A stretch of DNA of 8,034 bases from JAJKIP01 sp040509055 (GCA_040509055.1 JBEVLT010000161.1:1-8034), one strand, 5' to 3'; shown: positions 1 to 7,311, numbered from the stretch's first letter. Numbers and translations are program-made. The notes: generated from the letters alone by a model not told the origin.

Positions 1-60
1 AATATATTTTATAAATCTTTATCTCCTTCGGAGAGAAAAGCCAGACTGAGCAACTTGTTT
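1..60 (+). promoter_or_regulatory. Leader of the pyrimidine operon with a small hairpin
   Basis: This AT-rich stretch precedes the permease. TCTCC (22-26) and GGAGA (30-34) can pair across a TTC loop, a 5-bp hairpin that could sit in the leader RNA. TATATTTT (3-10) matches seven of eight positions of TAnnTTTG, but the matching -33 region would lie outside the window. The promoter is therefore not established. Confidence 0.25.
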
Positions 61-1551
61 ATGACAAACAATCAAAATATACCTGCGTCCTCCCTGACAA
101 ACGAAGACCTGGCGCCGGTGCCACCGTCCAAACGGAAATGGGGTACCTGGAACTATGCAGCCCTATGGATCAGCATGAGCCTGTGCATTCCTACCTATAT
201 GCTGGCCAGCTCGCTGATTGGCGGCGGCATGAACTGGTGGCAGGCCATCCTGACGATCTTCCTGGGAAATAGCATCGTGCTGGTGCCCATGATCCTCAAC
301 GGCCATGCCGGCGCCAAATATGGCATTCCCTTTCCTGTATTTGCCCGTGCCAGTTTTGGTACCAAAGGCGCCAATATCCCGGCTATCCTGCGGGCGATTG
401 TGGCCTGTGGCTGGTTTGGTATACAAACCTGGATCGGGGGTATGGCGATCTATTACATGCTGCGTGCCTGGAATCCTTCGCTGCCGGAGATCTCCACCGA
501 TGCATTGTTTCCCAATGCCCTGCCGTTTGCCTGTTTTTTTGCATTCTGGCTGCTGAATATGCTGGTGGTGTACCTGGGCGTAGAAAGCATCCGGAAATTG
601 CTGGTATTCAAAGCCATTTTTTTACCGGTCGCGGCGCTTGCTTTGTTGTTCTGGGCCATCAGTGCTGCCAACGGGTTAGGTCCCATTCTGGAACAGCCCT
701 CGAAGCTGACCGGTGCTGCCTTCTGGAACTATTTTTTCCCGGCCCTTACCGGCATGGTTGGTTTCTGGGCTACCCTGTCGCTGAACATTCCCGATTTTAC
801 CCGCTACGCCCGGTCGCAGCAAGCGCAGATCAGGGGCCAGGCCATCGGTCTGCCTTCTTCCATGACCCTGTTCGCTTTTATCGGCGTAGTGGTTACCTCA
901 GCCACCGCCATCGTATTCGGCAGCACCATCTGGGACCCCGTTCAGCTGGCGGGTAAATTTGAAAACAAACTGATGGTCAGTTTCGCCATGATTGCAGTAG
1001 CTATTTCAACCCTGGCTACGAACATTGCGGCCAATATTGTCAGCCCGGCCAACGATTTTTCCAACCTGTCGCCGAAAAAGATCAACTTTCGTGTGGGCGG
1101 TTATATCACGGGCGTGGTGGGCATCCTGATCTTTCCCTGGAAGCTGGTGTCCGACCCCAGCGGTTATATCTTTACATGGCTCGTGGGTTATTCCAGTTTG
1201 CTGGGGCCGGTAGGCGGCATCCTGATCGCCGACTATTATTTTATCCGCAGGCAACAGCTATCGGTAAACGACCTGTATGCTACCGACGGGCAATACCGCT
1301 TCAGCGGAGGGTACAATCTTAAAGCCATCTGGGCATTGCTGTTGGGTATATTGCCAAATGTACCGGGTTTCCTGGTTACCATAAAACTGATCCCGGCAGA
1401 CATCGTACCCGGCTGGATCACTCACCTGTACAACTATGCCTGGTTCGTGGGTTTTTTTGTAAGCGGTATTCTTTATATCTTATTCATGCGTTCGCACCGG
1501 CCTGGCGCGGGCGCTGCTTCAAACAAGACTGCCTATGTCGCTGCTGATTAA
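61..1551 (+). CDS. NCS1-family nucleobase/hydantoin-type cation symporter (pyrimidine permease)
   Basis: This is an inner-membrane secondary transporter of the nucleobase:cation symporter-1 family, the group that includes the hydantoin carrier Mhp1 and the uracil, allantoin and cytosine permeases. The 496-residue product is about family length and has roughly twelve hydrophobic segments. Family hallmarks include IPTY in the first helix (43-46), GWFGIQTW in the third (W118 and Q122, matching Mhp1 W117 and Q121), GFW at 234-236, IPDFTRYAR after it, and NIAANIVSPANDF around N321-N325, which contains the likely Asn substrate ligand. I start at ATG 61 because it is the better codon; an in-frame TTG at 55 would add two residues. 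No Shine-Dalgarno precedes it. The cytosolic tail is encoded partly within the next gene, a 17-nt overlap that suggests translational coupling. The neighbours make uracil/thymine or a dihydropyrimidine/hydantoin the likely cargo, but sequence alone does not settle the substrate. Family certain, substrate inferred. Confidence 0.93.
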   Translation: MTNNQNIPASSLTNEDLAPVPPSKRKWGTWNYAALWISMSLCIPTYMLASSLIGGGMNWWQAILTIFLGNSIVLVPMILNGHAGAKYGIPFPVFARASFGTKGANIPAILRAIVACGWFGIQTWIGGMAIYYMLRAWNPSLPEISTDALFPNALPFACFFAFWLLNMLVVYLGVESIRKLLVFKAIFLPVAALALLFWAISAANGLGPILEQPSKLTGAAFWNYFFPALTGMVGFWATLSLNIPDFTRYARSQQAQIRGQAIGLPSSMTLFAFIGVVVTSATAIVFGSTIWDPVQLAGKFENKLMVSFAMIAVAISTLATNIAANIVSPANDFSNLSPKKINFRVGGYITGVVGILIFPWKLVSDPSGYIFTWLVGYSSLLGPVGGILIADYYFIRRQQLSVNDLYATDGQYRFSGGYNLKAIWALLLGILPNVPGFLVTIKLIPADIVPGWITHLYNYAWFVGFFVSGILYILFMRSHRPGAGAASNKTAYVAAD

Positions 1552-2917
1552 AAACGGACGGATTATTACCGCTGCCGACGATTATGTGGCAGATATTTTT
1601 ATCGAAGACGGGATCGTCAAAGCGATCGGCCGCGACCTGCCGGTAACAGCCGCCGAACATATCGACGCTTCCGGCAAACTGGTATTGCCCGGGGGTATCG
1701 ATCCCCATGTGCATCTCGACATGCCGTTTATGGGCACCTTTTCCAGCGACAGCTATGAGACGGGTACCCGGGCGGCTCTTTTTGGCGGCACCACCACGGT
1801 GATCGATTTTATCCTGCAGAAACAGGGCAATTCCCTTCAATCGGCCCTGCAGGAATGGCAAAGCCGGAGCGATAACACTTGTGTGGGCGATTACAGTTTT
1901 CATATGGCCGTCACCGACTTCAATGAGGAGACGCGCCGGGAGATCAGGCATTTTATCGAGGAAGAAGGCATTACTTCTTTTAAAACCTTTATGGCCTACA
2001 AGGGAGCCCTGATGATCGACGACCGGCAGATGATCGGCCTGATGGAAGAAGTAAAAAAACACGGGGGCCTGATCAACGTGCATGCCACCAATGGGGATAT
2101 GATCGATTACCTGGTAGCGAAGCACCGCGCCGAAGGCCACCGCGCCCCGCTGTATCATTATTTATCCCAACCTGAGGTAACGGAAGCAGAAGCCAGCGAG
2201 CGGTTTGCCGATATGGCGAATTATACCGGCTGTCCCGGTTACATCGTTCACCTGACCTGCGAAGGCGCCCTGAACGCGGTGCGCAATGCCACGCGGCGCA
2301 ACCAGCATCTTTTCGTGGAGACCTGCATACAGTATTTAATATTAGATGCATCGCTGTACCAGCAAGACTTTGAAGGAGCCAAGTGGGTAATGAGCCCGCC
2401 GCTGCGTGAAAAGAAGGACCAGGAAACCCTGTGGGCGGGCATCAACCAGGGATTGGTGCAGGTGGTGGCCACCGACCATTGCCCGTTCCGGTGGGAACAA
2501 AAACTGATGGGCAAAGACGATTTTTCAAAAATCCCCAATGGCCACCCGGCTATCGAAAACAGGATGGAACTACTGTACAGCGAGGGCGTGCACAAAGGCC
2601 GCATTACGCTGAACAAATATGTGGAAGTAGCGTGCACCAATCCTGCGAAGATATTCGGCATGTTCCCGCGCAAGGGAACGGTCGCGGCAGGAAGCGATGC
2701 GGATATCGTGATCTTCGACCCGCATGAAAAGCATACTCTTTCCGCCGAAACTCATCACATGAACGTCGATTATTCAGGGTACGAGGGCTGGGAACTGACC
2801 GGGAAAGTAAAAACGGTGCTGCTGCGCGGCAAGGTGGTGATCGACAACAATGCATGCCTGGTGGAAAAAGGATACGGGCAATTCATTAAGCGCAATAAAG
2901 TACAGGGTAAAATATAG
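1535..2917 (+). CDS. hydA: Dihydropyrimidinase (D-hydantoinase type)
   Basis: This cytosolic amidohydrolase opens 5,6-dihydrouracil or dihydrothymine to N-carbamoyl-beta-alanine or N-carbamoyl-beta-aminoisobutyrate, the second step of reductive pyrimidine breakdown. The 460-residue length is typical of bacterial enzymes. The binuclear zinc site is complete: H58 and H60 (DPHVH), K150 as the lysine to be carbamylated (SFKTF), H183, H239 (IVHLT) and D314 (ATDHCPF). Y155 (MAYKG) is the transition-state tyrosine. SPPLR (287-291), IPNG (333-336) and ETHHMNVDY (405-413) match the D-hydantoinase branch. Two motif residues are unusual: the canonical HAENGD reads HATNGD (T185) and the canonical TCPQYL reads TCIQYL (I265). 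The ATG lies inside the end of the permease gene with no Shine-Dalgarno, which fits coupled translation. The linked preTA genes argue for dihydropyrimidines rather than hydantoins as the physiological substrate, although hydantoinase activity is likely as well. Confidence 0.95.
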   Translation: MSLLIKNGRIITAADDYVADIFIEDGIVKAIGRDLPVTAAEHIDASGKLVLPGGIDPHVHLDMPFMGTFSSDSYETGTRAALFGGTTTVIDFILQKQGNSLQSALQEWQSRSDNTCVGDYSFHMAVTDFNEETRREIRHFIEEEGITSFKTFMAYKGALMIDDRQMIGLMEEVKKHGGLINVHATNGDMIDYLVAKHRAEGHRAPLYHYLSQPEVTEAEASERFADMANYTGCPGYIVHLTCEGALNAVRNATRRNQHLFVETCIQYLILDASLYQQDFEGAKWVMSPPLREKKDQETLWAGINQGLVQVVATDHCPFRWEQKLMGKDDFSKIPNGHPAIENRMELLYSEGVHKGRITLNKYVEVACTNPAKIFGMFPRKGTVAAGSDADIVIFDPHEKHTLSAETHHMNVDYSGYEGWELTGKVKTVLLRGKVVIDNNACLVEKGYGQFIKRNKVQGKI

Positions 2918-2944
2918 CTGTTCTCACCTATTAACCATTCAGAT

Positions 2945-3811
2945 ATGCCAAGAATCGTAACATCAGGACTGATCCAAATGAGCCTTCCGAAAACGGAAGG
3001 AGAAGGTAGCATCGAAGAGATCAAGGAAGCCATGGTGCAAAAACATATTCCGCTGATCGAAGAGGCCGGAAAAAAAGGCGTACAGATATTGTGCTTCCAG
3101 GAGATATTCAATACACCCTATTTCTGCCCGGGGCAGGACAAAGCCTGGTACGAATCGGCCGAAACGGTTCCGGGCCCTACCATCGAACGGATGCAGGAAT
3201 ATGCGCGGAAATACAGCATGGTGATGGTCGTGCCGGTATATGAAAAGGAGCAGGCCGGCGTATTGTACAATACTGCCGCCGTGATCGATGCGGATGGTAC
3301 TTACCTGGGCAAGTACCGCAAAAACCATATACCGCATACCTCGGGATTCTGGGAAAAGTTCTTTTTCAAGCCCGGCAACCTTGGGTATCCTGTATTCCAG
3401 ACACGGTATGCCAAAGTGGGCGTATACATCTGTTACGATCGCCACTTTCCCGACGGCGCCAGGATACTGGGGTTAAACGGGGCGGAGATCGTTTACAATC
3501 CCTCGGCCACGGTAGCCGGCCTGTCGCAATACCTGTGGAAGCTGGAGCAGCCGGCGCATGCGGCCGCCAATGGTTATTTCATGGGCTGCATCAACCGGGT
3601 GGGTGAAGAAAAGCCCTGGAACCTGGGTAAATTTTACGGATCTTCCTATTTCGTTGACCCAAGAGGACAAATATTCGCCCAGGCCAGTGAAGACAACGAC
3701 GAATTGCTGGTGGCCAGCTTCGACCTGGATATGATCGAAGAAGTGAGGAGCGTATGGCAGTTTTTCAGGGACAGGCGGCCGGAAACCTATGGCAAACTGG
3801 TAGAGCTTTGA
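2945..3811 (+). CDS. Beta-ureidopropionase (N-carbamoyl-beta-alanine amidohydrolase), nitrilase superfamily
   Basis: This enzyme hydrolyses N-carbamoyl-beta-alanine, or its methyl homologue from thymine, to the beta-amino acid, CO2 and ammonia, the third step of the pathway. The 288-residue protein is a single carbon-nitrogen hydrolase domain with the Glu-Lys-Cys triad: E53 (FQEIFNTPYF), K126 (KYRKNHIP) and the nucleophile C163 (ICYDRHFPDGAR). The auxiliary glutamate is E137 (FWEKFFFKPGN). It is shorter than the roughly 380-residue eukaryotic beta-ureidopropionases, lacking their N-terminal extension, and resembles the compact bacterial forms. N-carbamoylputrescine amidases and N-carbamoyl-D-amino-acid amidases are close relatives. 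The specific call therefore rests largely on position, 27 nt after dihydropyrimidinase and upstream of preT. It starts at ATG 2945, the first residues (MPRIVTSGLIQ) beginning the expected first beta strand. No Shine-Dalgarno is visible. Confidence 0.92.
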   Translation: MPRIVTSGLIQMSLPKTEGEGSIEEIKEAMVQKHIPLIEEAGKKGVQILCFQEIFNTPYFCPGQDKAWYESAETVPGPTIERMQEYARKYSMVMVVPVYEKEQAGVLYNTAAVIDADGTYLGKYRKNHIPHTSGFWEKFFFKPGNLGYPVFQTRYAKVGVYICYDRHFPDGARILGLNGAEIVYNPSATVAGLSQYLWKLEQPAHAAANGYFMGCINRVGEEKPWNLGKFYGSSYFVDPRGQIFAQASEDNDELLVASFDLDMIEEVRSVWQFFRDRRPETYGKLVEL

Positions 3812-3863
3812 GAATGTTCGATATCTTCAACTGAAACGACCAGCATTGGCTAAATAACAATAA

Positions 3864-5210
3864 ATGGCAATTGAAAACAACAGGCTGACGCCGGAACAAT
3901 ACCTGGATAACTTCAGCGACATTCACCCGCCGTTTGAAAACAAAACGGCCGCACAGGTGGAGGCCAACCGGTGTTTGTTCTGCTATGATGCGCCCTGCAC
4001 CAAGTCCTGCCCTACCAGCATCGATGTGCCAAAATTCATTAAACAGATCGCCAGCGATAACGTAAAGGGATCTGCACATACTATTTTTACGGCCAACATC
4101 ATGGGGGCCGGTTGCTCCAAAGTATGCCCCGTAGAAAAGCTTTGCGAGGGCGCCTGCGTGTACAACCTCCTGGAAGAAGTGCCGATCCCGATAGCCCGCC
4201 TGCAGCGCTATGCTACTGAAAAAGCAATGGAACACCAATGGCGGCTGTTTGAACGCAAACCATCCACCGGTAAAAAGGTAGCCATCGTTGGAGCTGGTCC
4301 CGCCGGGCTGAGCTGTGCACATGTGCTCAGCCGGGAGGGAGTGGATATAACTATTTATGAAAAAGAAGCCAAAGGCGGCGGGCTGATGACCTATGGTATT
4401 GCCGCCTATAAAGTAACGCCGCAGTTCTGCGAGGACGAAGTGAATTATATCACGTCTATCGGCGGCATTGACATAAAATACGGCCAGGAACTGGGGAAAG
4501 ATATTTCACTGGGCGAACTGCAGCAGAACTATGATGCGGTCTTTCTTGGCATCGGCGTTGGTGTAGCAAGGCGGCTCGATATCCCCGGCGAAGAGCTGCC
4601 CGGGGTCGTAGATGCCATCAGTTTCATATACGACCTGCGCAGCAAAGGTTATGCATCGGTGCCGGTCGGCGACAAGGTAGCCGTGATCGGTATGGGCATG
4701 ACGGCCATCGACGCGGCCACGCAGGCAAAGCGCCTGGGGGCAAAAGAAGTGACCCTGGTGTACCGCAGAACGGAGGCAGAAAAGCCCTGTACGGACGTAG
4801 AGCTGGATATTGCCAAACTCGACGGCTGTGAGATCATCTGGCTGGCCGCCCCCAAAGAAGTGAGGGGAACGGATCAAAAAGTGACGCAGCTGGTCTGCAG
4901 CAAAATGCAGTTGGGCGAACCTGATGCCAGTGGCCGCCGCTCCCCTGTCGATACCGGCGAAATGTTCAGCCTCGACGTGGACATGGTGATCAAAGCAGCC
5001 GGGCAGGTACCATTTGAAGAGCTGGTTGCTGCCAGTGGTGTCGTTCATCAACACGGCAGGATCGCCATCGCAGCTAATTGCGCTACTAATATCAATGGTG
5101 TATTTGCCGGCGGCGATGCCGTAAACGGTGGCAGGGAGGTAGTAGACGCCGCACAGGCAGGCAAAGACGGTGCAAAGGCCATTCTTGCTTATCTCGGGCT
5201 ACAATTTTAA
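3864..5210 (+). CDS. preT: NAD(P)H-dependent dihydropyrimidine dehydrogenase, FAD/Fe-S subunit PreT
   Basis: PreT is the electron-input subunit of cytosolic dihydropyrimidine dehydrogenase: it oxidises NAD(P)H on FAD and passes electrons through Fe-S clusters to PreA. The 448-residue protein corresponds to the N-terminal half of mammalian DPD. Residues 30-120 form the Fer4_20-type helical domain with C37, C40, C45, C49, C84, C88, C94 and C98, plus Q114. Q114 lies 16 residues after C98, the same spacing as the Cys140 and Gln156 cluster ligands in pig DPD. The FAD motif is GAGPAG (143-148) with acidic E166, and the NAD(P)H domain has GMGMTAIDAA (276-285) followed by YRR (300-302). The closing FAD motif is VFAGGDAVNGG (413-423). 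NADH versus NADPH preference cannot be settled here. GltD-like oxidoreductases share the fold, but the adjacent preA resolves this. The start at 3864 follows a 52-nt A-rich gap without a Shine-Dalgarno. Confidence 0.95.
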   Translation: MAIENNRLTPEQYLDNFSDIHPPFENKTAAQVEANRCLFCYDAPCTKSCPTSIDVPKFIKQIASDNVKGSAHTIFTANIMGAGCSKVCPVEKLCEGACVYNLLEEVPIPIARLQRYATEKAMEHQWRLFERKPSTGKKVAIVGAGPAGLSCAHVLSREGVDITIYEKEAKGGGLMTYGIAAYKVTPQFCEDEVNYITSIGGIDIKYGQELGKDISLGELQQNYDAVFLGIGVGVARRLDIPGEELPGVVDAISFIYDLRSKGYASVPVGDKVAVIGMGMTAIDAATQAKRLGAKEVTLVYRRTEAEKPCTDVELDIAKLDGCEIIWLAAPKEVRGTDQKVTQLVCSKMQLGEPDASGRRSPVDTGEMFSLDVDMVIKAAGQVPFEELVAASGVVHQHGRIAIAANCATNINGVFAGGDAVNGGREVVDAAQAGKDGAKAILAYLGLQF

Positions 5211-5233
5211 ATTCTAACTTTTAACGTACTCCC

Positions 5234-6502
5234 ATGGCAGATATATCCGCAAATTTCCTCGGCATCAAATCGCCCAATCCCTTTTGGCTGGCGAGTGCGC
5301 CACCCACGGATAAGCAATACAACGTGCTCCGGGCTTTTGAAGCCGGCTGGGGCGGCGTAGTCTGGAAAACGCTGGGCTCGCAGGTCAAAAACGTATCCTC
5401 CCGCTATTCTGCTGTCGACTTCAATGGCGGACGTGTAATGGGGTTCAACAACATCGAACTGATCTCCGACCGCCCGCTCGACATCAACCTGCGTGAAATT
5501 GCCGAATGTGTGCGTTTGTTTCCCGACCGGGCCATGATCGTTTCGCTAATGGCCGATAACGACCGGCAAAGCTGGCACGAACTGATCAAAAAAGTAGAAG
5601 ATACCGGTGCACATGGTTTTGAACTGAATTTCGGCTGCCCCCATGGCATGACCGAGCGTGGCATGGGCGCTTCGGTAGGTCAGGACCCTGAAATTGCGCG
5701 AATGGTTGTGGAATGGGTGATGGAAGCGGCCACGATCCCGGTGATCACCAAACTCACGCCCAATGTGCATTCCGTGGTGCCTACCGGCAAGGCCTGCGTG
5801 GAAGCAGGAACCAATGCGCTCTCGCTGATCAATACGATCCAGTCGGTAACAGGCATCGATCTCGATACGTTTGTCCCCAACCCGAATGTCGGCGGCAAAA
5901 GCGCGTTTGGCGGTTATTGCGGCCCGGCCGTTAAGCCGATCGCATTGAAAATGCTGACGACCATTGCCCAAAACCCGGTCACCCGAAACGTACCTGTTTC
6001 CGGTATCGGCGGCATCAGCACCTGGCGGGATGCCGTGGAGTTTATGCTGCTGGGGTCTACCACCGTGCAGGTGTGTACGGCTGCTATGAAACACGGGTTC
6101 CGCATCGTGGAAGATCTTTGCGAAGGGCTGAACAACTGGATGGACGAAAAAGGATTTGCCACCATCACCGATTTCATCGGTAAATCCGTGTCTACGCTGA
6201 CCAACTGGGAAGACCTGGATATCAATTACCACATCATAGCCAGCATCAACCAGGATAAGTGCATTCATTGCGGCCTCTGCTATATCGCCTGCGAGGACAC
6301 GTCTCACCAATCGATTAACCTGGCTTATGGCAAGCCTTACAATACCTATTCTGTCAAGGAAGAAGAATGTGTGGGCTGCAATCTCTGCAAGCTGGTATGC
6401 CCGGTAGACAATTGCATTACCATGGAAGTACACCGCAAAGGAGATGAATACCTGAACTGGAAGGAGTTTGTTCGCAGGGGATTGCCGCTGAACGACCACT
6501 AA
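5234..6502 (+). CDS. preA: Dihydropyrimidine dehydrogenase catalytic FMN/Fe-S subunit PreA
   Basis: PreA is the catalytic subunit that reduces uracil and thymine at C5-C6 on FMN, the first catabolic step, with electrons from PreT. The 422-residue protein has a dihydroorotate-dehydrogenase-like TIM barrel (about 1-320) and a C-terminal ferredoxin domain (about 335-400). The proton-donating cysteine is C135 in ELNFGCPHGMTERGMG, equivalent to Cys671 of mammalian DPD. Pyrimidine-contacting residues appear conserved: N73 (NIELIS), N132 (ELN), and N200-T201. Two [4Fe-4S] motifs are intact: C343, C346, C349, C353 (CIHCGLCYIAC) and C379, C382, C385, C389 (CVGCNLCKLVC). It begins 23 nt after preT with no Shine-Dalgarno, so the two subunits are almost certainly co-expressed. 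The stop codon TAA at 6500-6502 lies in the T-rich tract (read on the minus strand) of the convergent gene's terminator. Confidence 0.96.
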   Translation: MADISANFLGIKSPNPFWLASAPPTDKQYNVLRAFEAGWGGVVWKTLGSQVKNVSSRYSAVDFNGGRVMGFNNIELISDRPLDINLREIAECVRLFPDRAMIVSLMADNDRQSWHELIKKVEDTGAHGFELNFGCPHGMTERGMGASVGQDPEIARMVVEWVMEAATIPVITKLTPNVHSVVPTGKACVEAGTNALSLINTIQSVTGIDLDTFVPNPNVGGKSAFGGYCGPAVKPIALKMLTTIAQNPVTRNVPVSGIGGISTWRDAVEFMLLGSTTVQVCTAAMKHGFRIVEDLCEGLNNWMDEKGFATITDFIGKSVSTLTNWEDLDINYHIIASINQDKCIHCGLCYIACEDTSHQSINLAYGKPYNTYSVKEEECVGCNLCKLVCPVDNCITMEVHRKGDEYLNWKEFVRRGLPLNDH

Positions 6503-6530
6503 ATAAAAATGAGCCGGTCTCCCGGCTCAT
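6501..6530 (-). terminator. Intrinsic terminator of the lipoprotein gene at the convergent junction
   Basis: A perfect 9-bp stem (ATGAGCCGG at 6509-6517 pairing with CCGGCTCAT at 6522-6530) closes a TCTC loop. Read on the minus strand, the stem runs straight into TTTTTATTT, which gives a textbook intrinsic terminator 24 nt after the lipoprotein stop codon. Read on the plus strand, the hairpin is followed by CGCTGCTTAA with no T tract, so it would end preA transcription weakly or not at all. Confidence 0.85.
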
Positions 6531-6553
6531 CGCTGCTTAAAGATCGATCGTTG

Positions 6554-7300
6554 TTAATTCGAGGAACGGCCGGAGGACGAAGCCGATCTGCCGGCATCCT
6601 GGTCAACGGTACCGTTTTGAATATACCTGATCTGCACGCCATCTCCGGTGCCGGGAATACCGGTCAGTAACACTGTATAGATTTTGCCCTGCTCCAGCGT
6701 AATGGTACGGTTGGCATTGATCGTGCCCCCGTTTGTCACGCTCACTGTCGCATCGCCCGCGTTAGCGGCCACAAAGCCGGACACAGATGCAAATGCAGCG
6801 TTGTCATTAACTATGTTGCTGCCACCTGCCGTAATCGTTACGGACGGCCTGGATGAATCGGGTATGGCATTGATATACCGTACAAACGCCTGGCCGGAGC
6901 CGGAAAGCTCGTCCAGGTTATCCGCCACCACTACATGCCGGTAGTTGCTGTTGGCGCCTACCACAAACACTGAATAGTATTGGTTTTCAGCAAACGTATG
7001 GCTGGAGGTAGCCAATGAGCTGCTCAATCCATAGTTATACGATTCAATGGAACGGTCGCCGGAATAAACGGCAAGATAGCCGCCGGTGTAGCTGTTAAAT
7101 GCTAACGGCGACGGTGTAATACTGCTGCCCGAAAGCGCGATCGCGGCCTGCGATACATCAGGGGCCAGGTTAAACGCCATCAAACCGGAAACAGGCGCAT
7201 CCGGTATATCGTCGTCATCCAGCTTATTACAGGCACTGAAGGCAAATACAGTCAATACAGCCAGCACGGGCAGGCGAAAAGAAGAAAAGATAGTTTTCAT
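6554..7300 (-). CDS. DUF4397-type surface lipoprotein with two homologous halves
   Basis: A predicted 248-residue lipoprotein of unknown function. Residues 1-24 are a type II signal peptide: K2 and R9, a hydrophobic stretch at 10-23, and lipobox FSAC with C24 as the lipidated residue. The following NKLDDDD puts acidic residues just after the cysteine, resembling the Bacteroidota lipoprotein surface-export signal, so outer-membrane, outward-facing placement is inferred. The rest looks like two related beta-rich units. Unit one (about 38-130) opens FNLAPD and ends YYSVFVVG; unit two (about 137-228) opens YINAIPD and ends IYTVLLTG. Both match the DUF4397 style. A Ser/Arg-rich tail follows (238-248). 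The reading frame stays open far upstream, but the M at 7300 is chosen because it gives the signal peptide and has AGGAG six bases before it. No link to the pyrimidine genes is visible. Confidence 0.87.
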   Translation of the reverse strand: MKTIFSSFRLPVLAVLTVFAFSACNKLDDDDIPDAPVSGLMAFNLAPDVSQAAIALSGSSITPSPLAFNSYTGGYLAVYSGDRSIESYNYGLSSSLATSSHTFAENQYYSVFVVGANSNYRHVVVADNLDELSGSGQAFVRYINAIPDSSRPSVTITAGGSNIVNDNAAFASVSGFVAANAGDATVSVTNGGTINANRTITLEQGKIYTVLLTGIPGTGDGVQIRYIQNGTVDQDAGRSASSSGRSSN

Positions 7301-7306
7301 AGTACA

Positions 7307-7311
7307 CTCCT
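7307..7311 (-). promoter_or_regulatory. Shine-Dalgarno-like AGGAG before the lipoprotein start
   Basis: Minus-strand AGGAG sits six bases before the ATG at 7300 and supports that start over the upstream in-frame codons. No other gene in the window has such a sequence at this distance. Confidence 0.55.

Noticed and set aside
3..10. TATATTTT as the -7 element of the pyrimidine operon
   Set aside because: It resembles TAnnTTTG, but its -33 partner would be outside the window and such matches are frequent in AT-rich DNA.
30..35. GGAGAG as ribosome-binding site for the permease
   Set aside because: It is about 25 nt before the ATG at 61, too far for a Shine-Dalgarno, and is partly within the small hairpin.
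1484..2158. Minus-strand open frame opposite the dihydropyrimidinase (224 codons)
   Set aside because: No family resemblance, and it lies fully antisense to a well-supported gene and across the gene overlap.
3765..4322. Minus-strand open frame across the ureidopropionase/preT junction
   Set aside because: No recognisable domain, and it overlaps two strongly supported genes on the other strand.
5546..6499. Long minus-strand open frame opposite preA (317 codons)
   Set aside because: Its product is low-complexity, His/Arg-rich and featureless, as expected opposite a GC-rich gene. preA on the plus strand has complete catalytic and cluster motifs.
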